From Ornithinimicrobium sediminis (GTDB lineage Bacteria > Actinomycetota > Actinomycetes > Actinomycetales > Dermatophilaceae), in NCBI RefSeq assembly GCF_021272345.1, contig NZ_JAJSDQ010000003.1, forward strand, positions 434,001-498,000: 64,000 bases of DNA. The letters run 5' to 3'. Positions 11,080 through 19,715 of the stretch are shown here, in pieces. A program made the translations under genes and the position numbers. Position 1 is the first letter of the stretch. Every line of letters begins with the position of its first letter. The notes beneath the pieces are model-generated. The model made no database searches, had not been told where the DNA came from, and worked only from the letters and a program-made list of their open reading frames with translations.

Positions 11080-12239
11080 GCACATTCGAGTCCGTCAGCG
11101 GACGGCTTGCAGAGCTGGCCATCGAGGTGCCGTCCTGGGCCTACGGCAACTCCGGCACGCGGTTCAAGGTGTTCGGCTCGCCCGGGACACCGCGCACCGT
11201 GCAGGAGAAGGTCGACGACGCAGCGGCGGTCCACCGGTTCACGGGCCTGGCGCCGACGGTCGCCCTCCACATCCCGTGGGACATGGTCGACGACTTCAGC
11301 GAGCTGCGCGCGTATGCGCAGGCTCGGGGGTTGGCGCTCGGCACGGTCAACAGCAACACCTTCCAGGACGACGACTACCGCCTCGGGAGTCTCACCCATG
11401 CCGACCCGGCCATCCGTCGCAAGGCGGTGGAGCACAACCTGCGCTGCGTCGACATCATGGACGAGACCGGGTCACGGGACCTGAAGGTCTGGCTCGCCGA
11501 CGGCACGAACTACCCGGGCCAAGGCGACATCCGTGCGCGCCAGGACTGGCTCGCCGAAGGGCTGGCGGCGATCTACGAGCGGCTGGGGGACGAACAGCGC
11601 CTGGTGCTGGAGTACAAGTTCTTCGAGCCGGCGTTCTACCACACCGACGTGCCGGACTGGGGCACGTCCTACGTCCAGGTCAGTGCCCTGGGTGAGCGGG
11701 CGATGGTGTGTCTCGACACAGGTCACCACGCGCCCGGGACCAACATCGAGTTCATCGTGGCTCAGCTGCTGCGGCTGGGCCGCCTCGGGTCGTTCGACTT
11801 CAACAGCCGGTTCTACGCCGACGACGACCTCATCGTCGGGGCGGCCGACCCGTTCCAGCTCTTCCGCATCATGGTCGAGGTCATCCGCGGTGGCGGACTC
11901 GACCCGGACAGCGGGGTCGCGTTCATGCTCGACCAGTGCCACAACATCGAGGACAAGGTCCCCGGGCAGATCCGCTCCGTGCTCAACGTCCAGGAGATGA
12001 CCGCCCGGGCGCTCCTGCTGGACACCGAGGCCCTGGAGACCGCCCGCCGCGAAGGTGACGTGCTGGCCGCCAACGCGGTCTACATGGACGCCTTCTACAC
12101 CGACGTGCGCGGCCGCCTGGCCCGGTGGCGCGAGGAGCGCGGCCTGCCGGCCGACCCGATGAAGGCCTACCGGGACAGCGGATACCAACAACAGATCGAG
12201 GCGGACCGCGTCGGCGGTGCGCAGGCAGGATGGAGCTGA
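11076..12239 (+). CDS. rhaI: L-rhamnose isomerase
   Basis: A 387-residue TIM-barrel isomerase converting L-rhamnose to L-rhamnulose, of the Pseudomonas stutzeri/rhizobial type (about 390-430 residues), not the E. coli RhaA type. Visible segments include VALHIPWDMVDD, LEYKFFEPAFYHTDVPDWG with metal-ligand Glu and His, CLDTGHHAPGTNIE, and FNSRFYADDDLIVG, with FMLDQCHNIEDK later. ATG 11076 overlaps the mutarotase stop by four bases. The product feeds the kinase and aldolase encoded downstream. Confidence 0.93.
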   Translation: MSTFESVSGRLAELAIEVPSWAYGNSGTRFKVFGSPGTPRTVQEKVDDAAAVHRFTGLAPTVALHIPWDMVDDFSELRAYAQARGLALGTVNSNTFQDDDYRLGSLTHADPAIRRKAVEHNLRCVDIMDETGSRDLKVWLADGTNYPGQGDIRARQDWLAEGLAAIYERLGDEQRLVLEYKFFEPAFYHTDVPDWGTSYVQVSALGERAMVCLDTGHHAPGTNIEFIVAQLLRLGRLGSFDFNSRFYADDDLIVGAADPFQLFRIMVEVIRGGGLDPDSGVAFMLDQCHNIEDKVPGQIRSVLNVQEMTARALLLDTEALETARREGDVLAANAVYMDAFYTDVRGRLARWREERGLPADPMKAYRDSGYQQQIEADRVGGAQAGWS

Positions 12240-12243
12240 CCCC

Positions 12244-14283
12244 ATGACCGAGCAGACCCTTCCCCAGCAGCTCATCGCGCGGTCCAACCGCCTGGGCGCA
12301 GACCCACGGAACACCAACTACGCCGGCGGCAACACCTCGGCCAAGGGCGCGGTCGTCGACCCCGTCACAGCGACCAGCACCGAGGTGCTCTGGGTCAAGG
12401 GCTCCGGTGGCGACCTCGGGACCCTGACCGAGAGCGGGCTGGCGGTGCTGCGGGTCGACCGGCTCCGCGCGCTCGTCGACACCTACCCCGGCGTGGACCG
12501 CGAGGACGAGATGGTGGCGGCGTTCGACTACTGCCTGCACGGCAAGGGCGGAGCCGCCCCCTCCATCGACACGGCGATGCACGGGCTCGTGAGCTCCGCG
12601 CACGTGGACCACCTGCACCCCGACTCCGGCATCGCCCTGGCGACCGCCGCCGACGGGGAGGCGCTCACCCGCGAGTGCTTCGGCGACCGGGTCCTGTGGG
12701 TGCCATGGCGTCGTCCCGGCTTCCAGCTGGGCCTCGACATCGCCGCCGTCAAGGACGCCCACCCGGAGGCGATCGGGGTCATCCTCGGTGGCCACGGTGT
12801 GACGGCCTGGGGTCACACCTCCGAGGAGTGCGAGGCGAGCTCCCTGGAGATCATCCGCACCGCCGAGGCCTTCCTCGCCGAGCGTGGCTCGGACCAGCCC
12901 TTCGGCCCGGTCGTGCCCGGCTTCGAGCCCCTGCCGGAGCCTGAACGGCACGCTCGTGCCGCCGCGCTCGCACCCGTCATCCGCGGGCTGGCCTCCACCG
13001 ACGCACCGCAGCTGGGGCACTACGACGACAGCGAGCCGGTCCTGCAGTTCTGTGCCCGGGAGAGGCTGCAGCCGCTGGCCGCGCTCGGCACCTCCTGCCC
13101 CGACCACTTCCTGCGCACCAAGGTCAGACCACTGGTGCTCGACCTGCCCGCCGACGCGCCCCTCGAGCAGGTCGTGGAGCGCCTCCGCGAGCTGCACGCG
13201 ACATACCGGGAGGACTATGCCGCCTACTACCACCGCCACGCGACAGCGGACAGTCCCCCCATGAGAGGCGCGGACCCCGCCGTCGTGCTGGTGCCGGGGG
13301 TCGGCATGTTCTCCTACGGCAGGGACAAGCAGACCGCACGAGTGGCCGGCGAGTTCTACGTCAACGCCATCAACGTCATGCACGGTGCCGAGGCCGTGTC
13401 CTCCTACGCGCCGATCGACGAGAGCGAGAAGTTCCGCATCGAGTACTGGGCGCTCGAGGAGGCGAAGCTGCAGCGCATGCCGAAGCCGAAGCCGCTGCAG
13501 GGGCGGGTCGCGCTGGTCACCGGGGCAGCCTCCGGCATCGGGCGGGCCACGGCCGAGCGTCTGGCCGCCGAGGGCGCCTGTGTCGTCATCGCTGACCTCG
13601 ACGAGACTGCGGCGCAGGAGGTGGCGGCCTCCATCGGCAGCACCGACCGTGCTGTCGGCGTCGCCGTAGACGTCACCGACGCCGCGGCGGTCCAGGCCGC
13701 GGTCGACGCAGCGGCTCTCGCCTTCGGCGGAGTCGACCTCGTGGTCAACAACGCGGGGCTGTCCATCTCCAAGCCGCTGCTGGAGACCACCGAGCACGAC
13801 TGGGACCTCCAGCACGACGTCATGGCCAAAGGCTCGTTCCTGGTGGCCCGGGCTGCGACGAAGGTCATGGTGGACCAGGGGATGGGCGGTGACATCGTCT
13901 ACATCTCCTCCAAGAACGGCGTCTTCGCAGGCCCCAACAACGTGGCCTACGGCGCCACGAAGGCTGACCAGGCGCACCAGGTGCGGCTGCTCGCGGCCGA
14001 GCTCGGAGGCCACGGCATCCGGGTCAACGGCGTGAACCCGGACGGGGTCGTCCGCGGCTCCGGCATCTTCGCCGGTGGCTGGGGTGCCCAGCGAGCGGCG
14101 GTCTACGGGGTCGACGAGGAGAACCTCGGCGAGTTCTACGCGCAGCGGACCCTGCTCAAGCGCGAGGTGCTGCCCGAGCATGTCGCCGCCGCGGTCTTCG
14201 CCCTGACCAGCGGTGACCTCAGCCAGACGACGGGCCTGCACATCCCCGTGGACGCGGGCGTCGCAGCAGCCTTCCTGCGCTGA
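12244..14283 (+). CDS. rhaD: Bifunctional rhamnulose-1-phosphate aldolase / short-chain dehydrogenase
   Basis: A 679-residue two-domain enzyme. Residues 1 to about 415 form a class II aldolase domain with zinc-ligand clusters HVDHLHPDS (about 117-125) and GGHGVTAWGH (about 182-191). This would split L-rhamnulose-1-phosphate into dihydroxyacetone phosphate and L-lactaldehyde. Residues about 418-679 form a short-chain dehydrogenase with TGAASGIG, NNAG and YGATKAD (about 568), expected to oxidise or reduce the lactaldehyde. The same fusion is known in Bacillus (YuxG/RhaEW type). ATG 12244 follows AGGATGGAG. The direction of the lactaldehyde reaction is not evident from sequence. Confidence 0.9.
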   Translation: MTEQTLPQQLIARSNRLGADPRNTNYAGGNTSAKGAVVDPVTATSTEVLWVKGSGGDLGTLTESGLAVLRVDRLRALVDTYPGVDREDEMVAAFDYCLHGKGGAAPSIDTAMHGLVSSAHVDHLHPDSGIALATAADGEALTRECFGDRVLWVPWRRPGFQLGLDIAAVKDAHPEAIGVILGGHGVTAWGHTSEECEASSLEIIRTAEAFLAERGSDQPFGPVVPGFEPLPEPERHARAAALAPVIRGLASTDAPQLGHYDDSEPVLQFCARERLQPLAALGTSCPDHFLRTKVRPLVLDLPADAPLEQVVERLRELHATYREDYAAYYHRHATADSPPMRGADPAVVLVPGVGMFSYGRDKQTARVAGEFYVNAINVMHGAEAVSSYAPIDESEKFRIEYWALEEAKLQRMPKPKPLQGRVALVTGAASGIGRATAERLAAEGACVVIADLDETAAQEVAASIGSTDRAVGVAVDVTDAAAVQAAVDAAALAFGGVDLVVNNAGLSISKPLLETTEHDWDLQHDVMAKGSFLVARAATKVMVDQGMGGDIVYISSKNGVFAGPNNVAYGATKADQAHQVRLLAAELGGHGIRVNGVNPDGVVRGSGIFAGGWGAQRAAVYGVDEENLGEFYAQRTLLKREVLPEHVAAAVFALTSGDLSQTTGLHIPVDAGVAAAFLR

Positions 14284-14286
14284 GAG

Positions 14287-15771
14287 ATGACGCGTCACGT
14301 GCGGGTGGCGGCGGTGGACCTGGGTGCCACGAGCGGCCGTGTGATGGTCGGGACGGTCGGCTCCTCCGTGGGCCGCCCCGACGCGCTCCGGTTGGAGGAG
14401 GTCCACCGCTTCCCGACCGGGCCACGCCCGCAGGGGGGGCTGCTGACCTGGGACATCGAGGACATCTACCGGCAGGTGCTCACCGGTCTGAGACACGCCG
14501 GCGCCGGGGGCCCGGTGGACTCCGTCGCCATCGACTCCTGGGCCGTCGACTACGGGCTGCTCGACCAGCACGGGCACCTTCTCGGGCCTCCGGTGAGCCA
14601 CCGCGACCCGCGCACCGAGGGCGTCATGCAGGAGGTCCTGGGGCAGGTGCCGGCTCAGGACCTGTATGCGGTCACCGGTCTGCAGTTCCTGCCGTTCAAC
14701 ACGGTCTACCAGCTCGTGGTCGACCGGCGTGAAGGCAGGCTCGACAGGGCGGCCACGGTCCTGCTGGTGCCGGACCTGCTCACCTACCGGCTCACCGGCG
14801 CGATAGGGGCGGAGGAGACCAACGCCTCCACCACCCAGCTGTACGACGTACGGGCCCGGGACTGGTCCGACGAGATCCTCCGCCGTGTAGGCCTGCCCCG
14901 AGAGGTGCTGCCCCCCATCCACCGGCCCGGAGCACGTGTCGGGACGTTGCGCCCGGACGTGGCGGACGCCGTCGGTCAGCCCGAGAGCACTCCGGTGCTG
15001 GCCGTCGGCTCCCATGACACGGCCTCTGCGGTCGTCGGGGTCCCGATGCGCAGCCCCGGTCATGCGGCATACATCTCCTCCGGGACGTGGTCGCTGGTGG
15101 GCGTGGAGCTGGCGGAGCCGGTGCTCACGGAGGAGGCGCGGCACGCCAACTTCACCAACGAGCGCGGGGTCGACGGCACCATCCGGTTCCTGCGCAACGT
15201 CTCCGGCCTGTGGGTGCTCAACGAGCTCCTGCGAGCCCATGGACGCCAGGACGACCTCGCGATCCTCCTGGCGGAGGCCGCGCGGGCACCGGCGCTCAGA
15301 GCCGTCGCCGACATCGAGGCACCGGAGTTCCTCGCGCCGGGCGACATGGGCCCGCGCATCGCCGAGCAGTGCCGACGCACCGGCCAGGACCCGCCCTCAC
15401 ACCTGCCGGAGCTGGTCCGGACAGTCCTGGAGAGCCTTGCCGTCGCCTACCGGCGCGCGGTGCGGGAGTGCGCCGAGGTCAGTGGGCGGCAGGTCGAGGT
15501 GGTGCACGTCGTCGGGGGAGGGGCGCGCAACGCGCTCCTGTGTCAGCTCACTGCGGACGCGTGCGGCCTGCCGGTCCTGGCCGGACCGGCGGAGGCGGCG
15601 GCGCTCGGCAACGTCCTCGTCCAGGCCCGGTCTCTGGGCGCGGACCTGCCTGACCTGGCCGCGATGCGCGACCTGGTGGGCCGGACACACCGGCTGCGAC
15701 GTTTCGACCCTTCCGGGGACAGCGGGGACTGGGACCGGGCGGAGGCACTCCTCGGGTCGTCCTCCGGCTGA
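14287..15771 (+). CDS. rhaB: Rhamnulokinase
   Basis: A 494-residue FGGY-family kinase phosphorylating L-rhamnulose at O1. Features include the N-terminal phosphate-binding AAVDLGATSGRVMVG, IDSWAVDYGLLD, GSHDTASAV and ISSGTWSLVGVE, and the ATP-site VVGGGARNALLCQLTAD. These are the rhamnulokinase versions of the family motifs. It begins three bases after the aldolase stop and closes the operon. A short TGGGCC/GGCCCA hairpin follows at 15784-15800. Confidence 0.93.
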   Translation: MTRHVRVAAVDLGATSGRVMVGTVGSSVGRPDALRLEEVHRFPTGPRPQGGLLTWDIEDIYRQVLTGLRHAGAGGPVDSVAIDSWAVDYGLLDQHGHLLGPPVSHRDPRTEGVMQEVLGQVPAQDLYAVTGLQFLPFNTVYQLVVDRREGRLDRAATVLLVPDLLTYRLTGAIGAEETNASTTQLYDVRARDWSDEILRRVGLPREVLPPIHRPGARVGTLRPDVADAVGQPESTPVLAVGSHDTASAVVGVPMRSPGHAAYISSGTWSLVGVELAEPVLTEEARHANFTNERGVDGTIRFLRNVSGLWVLNELLRAHGRQDDLAILLAEAARAPALRAVADIEAPEFLAPGDMGPRIAEQCRRTGQDPPSHLPELVRTVLESLAVAYRRAVRECAEVSGRQVEVVHVVGGGARNALLCQLTADACGLPVLAGPAEAAALGNVLVQARSLGADLPDLAAMRDLVGRTHRLRRFDPSGDSGDWDRAEALLGSSSG

Positions 15772-15783
15772 CCCGCACGGCTC

Positions 15784-15800
15784 TGGGCCTGTCCGGCCCA
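15784..15800. terminator. Short hairpin between convergent rhamnulokinase and xylulokinase genes
   Basis: TGGGCC-TGTCC-GGCCCA, a six-pair stem with a five-base loop, lies in the 46-base gap between the two convergent genes. There is no T tract, so it is only a possible terminator. Confidence 0.4.
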
Positions 15801-15817
15801 TCCCTCTGCCGGGCGGG

Positions 15818-17239
15818 TCAGGCGCCCACCGTCTCCCGCCAGTGCTCGAAGGCAGTGCGGGCCCGGGTCTGTCCCGCCCCGGGCTCGACCTCGTCGACGG
15901 GCGGGGTCTGCGGGGCCAGGGCGTGACCGACACCCCGCGCGGCGAGCACGGCTGCCCCCAGGGCCGAGGCGGAGCGCACCCGGTGGGCGTGCACGGGTCG
16001 CCCCAGCAGGTCCGCGAGCCGGCGGCGCACCACGGCCGGGCGACCACCACCGCCGGTGAGCAGGACGGGCCCGCTCCCGTCCGCCGGTCCGACAGGGGAC
16101 AGGCGGTGGGCCGCCTGCGCCACCGTGAAGAGCACCCCGTCGACGGCGGCGACGGCGAGGTCCTGCCGGGTGGTGTCGGCGTCCGCGCCGACCCATCCGG
16201 CGCCCAGGTGCGGTCGCGGCACCTCGCCGCGCTCCGGGGTGAGGTAGGGCCGGAAGGCGACGCCGCCCACCGCCGGTGGTGCCTGCGCCGCCGCGGCGAA
16301 GAGGTCATCCCAGGACAGGTCCAGCACGCCGGCGGCCCATGCGAGGGCGAGTCCCGCGTTCTGCAGGGCAACCATCGCGTACCACCCCGTGCCGGTGTCG
16401 GCGTAGACGTGCGAGCCGCTCACCCCGGTGGGGCGGGGACGGTCCAGAGGGCGGATCACCTGAGCCCCGGTGCCCAGGTTGACCTGCAGCGGCGTCGTCC
16501 CCGCCAGAGGGAGCCGTGCTGTCGGCGTGTCGGCGCCCCCGGCCACGACGGCGACGTCGCGGGGCCCGCCACCAGGGCGGTCGGCGAGCCACCGGGTGTG
16601 CCCGACGACCCGGTCGGAGGGCACCACCTCGGGCAGGAGGCGCTCGGGCACGCCCACGTGGTCGAGCACCGCACGCGACCAGTCGTCGCCGGCGACGTCC
16701 CACAGCAGGGTCGCCGAGGCGTCGCTGCGTTCGGTCACCAGCCCCGGCACGAGCGCCGCCCGCACGGCGTCCTTGGGCAGCAGGGCCACCCGCGCAGCCG
16801 AGACCGCACCGGGGTCGTGCTCGACCAACCAGGCCAGCATCGGTCCCGTCATCCCCGGCACCGGGGGGTTGGCCAGCCGCTCCTGCTCGGCCGGGGGCAG
16901 CGAGCGCCAGCGCCCCACCTGCGCCGAGGCGCGGCCGTCCGGCCACAGCAGACCGGGGGTCAGCGCGGTCCCCGACTCGTCGGCCAGGACCAGGCCGTGC
17001 ATCTGGCCGGCCAGACCCAGCGCCGCCACTGTGTGCTGGGCCGTCACCGTAGCCATCCGCTCCATGCAGGCCGCCACGGCGTCCAGCCACACAGGCACCG
17101 GGGTCTGCGCCCACCCCGGAGCCGGACGCTCCACCGCATACCCCTGCTCGGCCTCGGCGAGCACCGTGCCGTCGTCGGCGCACAGCGCCGCCTTGAGCCC
17201 ACTGGTGCCCAGGTCGAGGCCGAGGTATGCCGTCGCCAT
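15818..17239 (-). CDS. xylB: Xylulokinase-like FGGY sugar kinase
   Basis: A 473-residue FGGY kinase. Xylulokinase-type motifs are YLGLDLGTSGLKAALC at the N-terminus, the AGQMHGLV signature near residue 87, GADTPTA, and a C-terminal LLTGGGGRPAVVRRRLADLL. It would phosphorylate D-xylulose for entry into the pentose phosphate pathway. ATG 17239 is the first start giving the family N-terminus, with a weak ribosome site. It lies convergent to the rhamnose operon and no xylose isomerase or xylose transporter is in the window. The substrate could be another ketopentose or polyol-derived sugar. Confidence 0.85.
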   Translation of the reverse strand: MATAYLGLDLGTSGLKAALCADDGTVLAEAEQGYAVERPAPGWAQTPVPVWLDAVAACMERMATVTAQHTVAALGLAGQMHGLVLADESGTALTPGLLWPDGRASAQVGRWRSLPPAEQERLANPPVPGMTGPMLAWLVEHDPGAVSAARVALLPKDAVRAALVPGLVTERSDASATLLWDVAGDDWSRAVLDHVGVPERLLPEVVPSDRVVGHTRWLADRPGGGPRDVAVVAGGADTPTARLPLAGTTPLQVNLGTGAQVIRPLDRPRPTGVSGSHVYADTGTGWYAMVALQNAGLALAWAAGVLDLSWDDLFAAAAQAPPAVGGVAFRPYLTPERGEVPRPHLGAGWVGADADTTRQDLAVAAVDGVLFTVAQAAHRLSPVGPADGSGPVLLTGGGGRPAVVRRRLADLLGRPVHAHRVRSASALGAAVLAARGVGHALAPQTPPVDEVEPGAGQTRARTAFEHWRETVGA

Positions 17240-17330
17240 GCTCAGCCGCCGGTCAGGGCGCTGCCCGCCTGCCCACGGAGGTCGTCGTGCTGCATACGGC
17301 CATTGTCCAGGTGCCGGTGTGCAGACGGCA

Positions 17331-17336
17331 TACGGT
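17331..17336 (+). promoter_or_regulatory. -10 box of a leaderless acetyltransferase gene
   Basis: TACGGT ends six bases before ATG 17343 and no Shine-Dalgarno sequence is visible, so the message probably starts at the start codon. Confidence 0.4.
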
Positions 17337-17342
17337 GGCGGC

Positions 17343-17918
17343 ATGGACGACACCCGCTCGATGCGCGACCGCATGCTGGCCGGCGAGCTGTACATCGCCG
17401 ACGACCCCGACCTGGCCGTGGAGTCGGCCCGGGCACAGTCGCTGTGCCATCGGCTCAACGTCCTCACCGACCCCAGCGACGGGGCAGCGGTGCGTGCGGT
17501 GCTGGACGAGCTGCTCGCCGAGCTCGGCGAGGACAGCGAGATCCGGCCGCCCTTCCACTGCGACTACGGCTACCAGACGCGCGTCGGCGCCCGGACGTTC
17601 GCCAACTGGGGTCTGGTCTCGCTCGACGTCGCCACGGTGACCATCGGGGACGACGTGCAGATCGGGCCCGGCGTGCAGCTGCTCACCGCCACCCACCCCG
17701 TCGAGCCCGGCCCCCGGCGCGACAAGTGGGAGGCCGCCGAACCCATCGTCATCGAGGACAACGTCTGGCTCGGAGGTGGCGTCGTCGTCTGCCCGGGCGT
17801 CACGGTCGGCGGTGACACGGTGGTCGGTGCAGGCGCGGTCGTCACCAGGGACCTCCCTGCCGGGGTGGTCGCGGTGGGCAGCCCCGCGCGCGTCGTCCGC
17901 GAGGTCTCCCAGGGCTGA
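17343..17918 (+). CDS. maa: Maltose O-acetyltransferase-like hexapeptide-repeat acetyltransferase
   Basis: A 191-residue left-handed beta-helix acetyltransferase of the Maa/LacA/NodL group, which transfers acetyl from acetyl-CoA to a sugar hydroxyl. The N-terminal Maa domain (MLAGELYIADDPDL) is followed by FHCDYGYQTRVG, the catalytic-His segment TATHPVEP, and hexapeptide repeats ending GAVVTRDLPAGVVAVGSPARVV. It is divergent from the xylulokinase. A TACGGT box close to the ATG suggests a leaderless message. The real acceptor sugar is unknown. Confidence 0.88.
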   Translation: MDDTRSMRDRMLAGELYIADDPDLAVESARAQSLCHRLNVLTDPSDGAAVRAVLDELLAELGEDSEIRPPFHCDYGYQTRVGARTFANWGLVSLDVATVTIGDDVQIGPGVQLLTATHPVEPGPRRDKWEAAEPIVIEDNVWLGGGVVVCPGVTVGGDTVVGAGAVVTRDLPAGVVAVGSPARVVREVSQG

Positions 17919-17927
17919 CCGACTGGC

Positions 17928-17933
17928 TAGGCT
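17928..17933 (+). promoter_or_regulatory. -10 box of a leaderless gene
   Basis: TAGGCT ends seven bases before GTG 17941. That spacing would place the transcription start at the start codon, supporting this GTG as the true start. Confidence 0.55.
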
Positions 17934-17940
17934 CGACCGG

Positions 17941-18801
17941 GTGACCCACCACCTCACAGCCCTTCCGGACGCGATCCCGCTGGGCCGCGTGCCCCGGCCC
18001 ACCACGGGTCCCGACCTGGCCGACCGGCTGCGCGCCGGCCTGCAGCAGGTCACGGCAGGAGCGGTCGAGGGTCTCGACCGCGCCCGCCTGGAGGCCACGG
18101 TCGACGGGCCGGACGTGCCCGTCCTGCTGGTCGACCTGACCGGCGTGACCGTGCGGACACGCGCACCAGCGAGCCGCACCCCCGGCGTCGGCCAGGTTGC
18201 GCACCGGGAGCAGGGTGCCCTGCGGACGGCCAGCGTGACCGCGCACCCTGTGACGGTCGCCGGTGTGCCTGCGCACCTCGACGCTGTGCTGGACGGCCTG
18301 ACCTTCACCTGGCTGGAGGGGACCGACGGCGCCCTCGCGGTCGCGCTGGTGGAGCCCGGTGAGGAGACGCCCGTGAGCGGTCAGGCCCGGCTGGCGGTGG
18401 ACCGTGACCGCCTGGTCGAGGCCACCCGCGAGAGGCTGGCCGAGACCCTGGCGGCCCAGGGCTTCGCGCTCTCCTCCCTCGAGGTGGACCTGACCTCGCA
18501 CGGCCCGACCTCCGTCGGGGTGCGGGCCGACGCCAAGGTGCGCAAGGGCATGCTCACGGCGGTGGCCCGGGTGGCCGCGACGGTGGAGGTGAGCGACGAC
18601 CTGGTGCTCACCGTGCGGGACGTCGAGGCGACCAGCCGCAACCCTCTGGTCGCCGCCCTGCTCGTGGCCTTCCGCAGCCGGCTGGAGGCGGTGGAGGGGC
18701 GGCGGGTCGACCTCGGCGCAGCCCTGCCTCCCGGCGTCCGGGTGCAGGAGCTGCGGCTCGACGTGGGCGACGAGCTGGTGCTGACCGTGCGTCTGGCCTG
18801 A
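17941..18801 (+). CDS. Conserved hypothetical protein, possibly LmeA/DUF2993-like
   Basis: A 286-residue soluble protein without signal peptide or membrane span. It alternates short hydrophobic beta-strand-like segments with charged turns, for example VPVLLVDLTGVTVRTR and VSDDLVLTVRDVEATSRNPLVAALL. The two halves look loosely alike, which recalls duplicated lipid-binding LmeA/DUF2993 domains, but the resemblance is weak. The start GTG 17941 is supported by a TAGGCT -10 box seven bases upstream. It is convergent with the CueP-like gene. Function unknown. Confidence 0.7.
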   Translation: MTHHLTALPDAIPLGRVPRPTTGPDLADRLRAGLQQVTAGAVEGLDRARLEATVDGPDVPVLLVDLTGVTVRTRAPASRTPGVGQVAHREQGALRTASVTAHPVTVAGVPAHLDAVLDGLTFTWLEGTDGALAVALVEPGEETPVSGQARLAVDRDRLVEATRERLAETLAAQGFALSSLEVDLTSHGPTSVGVRADAKVRKGMLTAVARVAATVEVSDDLVLTVRDVEATSRNPLVAALLVAFRSRLEAVEGRRVDLGAALPPGVRVQELRLDVGDELVLTVRLA

Positions 18802-18807
18802 CCGGAC

Positions 18808-19398
18808 CTAGGCGGACAGCTGCAGGGTGGTCATGCAGGTCGGGTCGCCCACGTCGGTCGAGAAGCCGGCGGTGCCGGACCGTCCCTCGTGGTCCACCTC
18901 GACCGTCCCCGAGGTCCCCCGGGGCAGCCAGAACCCGGCGAAGCCGTTGGTGTAGGTGGTGACCTCCTCGTCGACCAGCACCTCACCCGAGTCGTCGGTG
19001 ATGGTGACCTGGATCTGCTCCTCGGCCAGCTCGCCCTGGCAGGTGGCGAGGCTGTGGTTGTAGCAGTCGTGCGTCGAGGAGACGTAGGGCGCGACGGACA
19101 GGTAGAAGACGTCGTCCGGTAGGGCCAGCGTCATCTCGGTGTCCTCGTCCATCAGCAGCAGCTGGTCGGCCTGCACAGAGGCACCCAGGGACAGCGGCCG
19201 GGGCTGCGGGGAGCGGTCGAGCTCCTCGACGATCTCCTGTGCGCTCAGCCCCTCCAGCCCGTGCTCGGCGAGCAGCTGCTCCTCCGCCGAGGACGAGACC
19301 TCGACCGAGGCCGTCGGGTCCTCCTGCGTGCTGCAGGCCCCGGTGGCGAGGGCCAGCCCCAGGGCGGCGGTGAGGACGAGCAGGCGTGGACGAGGCAT
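18808..19398 (-). CDS. CueP-family metal-binding lipoprotein
   Basis: A 196-residue exported protein. The signal peptide ends in a lipobox, ATGAC, with Cys22 as the lipid anchor. The mature part has the CueP-like core LLLMDEDTEMTLALPDD, then cysteines in THDCYNHSLATCQGEL and DPTCMTTL, and FAGFWLPRG. CueP in Salmonella is a periplasmic copper-binding protein. Here a cell-surface lipoprotein with a role in copper handling is likely. ATG 19398 follows GGAG. No copper ATPase or regulator lies nearby, so the metal is inferred from family only. Confidence 0.85.
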   Translation of the reverse strand: MPRPRLLVLTAALGLALATGACSTQEDPTASVEVSSSAEEQLLAEHGLEGLSAQEIVEELDRSPQPRPLSLGASVQADQLLLMDEDTEMTLALPDDVFYLSVAPYVSSTHDCYNHSLATCQGELAEEQIQVTITDDSGEVLVDEEVTTYTNGFAGFWLPRGTSGTVEVDHEGRSGTAGFSTDVGDPTCMTTLQLSA

Positions 19399-19493
19399 GA
19401 GATCAGCTCCAGCAGGCGCGAGGGTGTGCAGGTGCGGCCGCGGGGCCGCCGTCCCATCCTGCGTGCTGCGCGCCGATCCTGCACGGGACCAAG

Positions 19494-19632
19494 GTCCCGA
19501 CACCTTCCCGGCACGCTGTGGCGTGGGTCACCCCCCGGGTGGCTGCTGCTCGGCCTGCGGACGACCTCGACGCCGTCGAGGCCTGCAGGTGTATGCCGAC
19601 CCCGCCGGCCACCCGTTCTGCCTCTGCTGGGG
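19494..19632 (+). pseudogene. Degenerate remnant of a VOC/glyoxalase-like gene
   Basis: In the gap between the CueP-like and threonine deaminase genes, the + strand encodes fragments of a VOC-superfamily protein in two frames. One frame reads VPTPSRHAVAW and then DDLDAVEA (19560-19583). The other reads VYADPAGHPFCLCW (19589-19630), the usual ending of small glyoxalase-like proteins. The fragments are in family order but a piece between them is missing, and there is no intact frame or start. I read this as a decaying gene. Confidence 0.45.
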
Positions 19633-19715
19633 CCGGCCTTCAGCGCCCCTCCTCGTCGCGCCGGATGCCCAGCGTGGCGAGGAGGTAGCCCGAGACGCTC
19701 GCGCGACGCTAGGCG

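Noticed and set aside
11983-15240. A 1085-codon open frame on the minus strand
   Set aside because: It lies opposite the isomerase, aldolase and kinase genes, which have clear motifs. The reversed protein has none.
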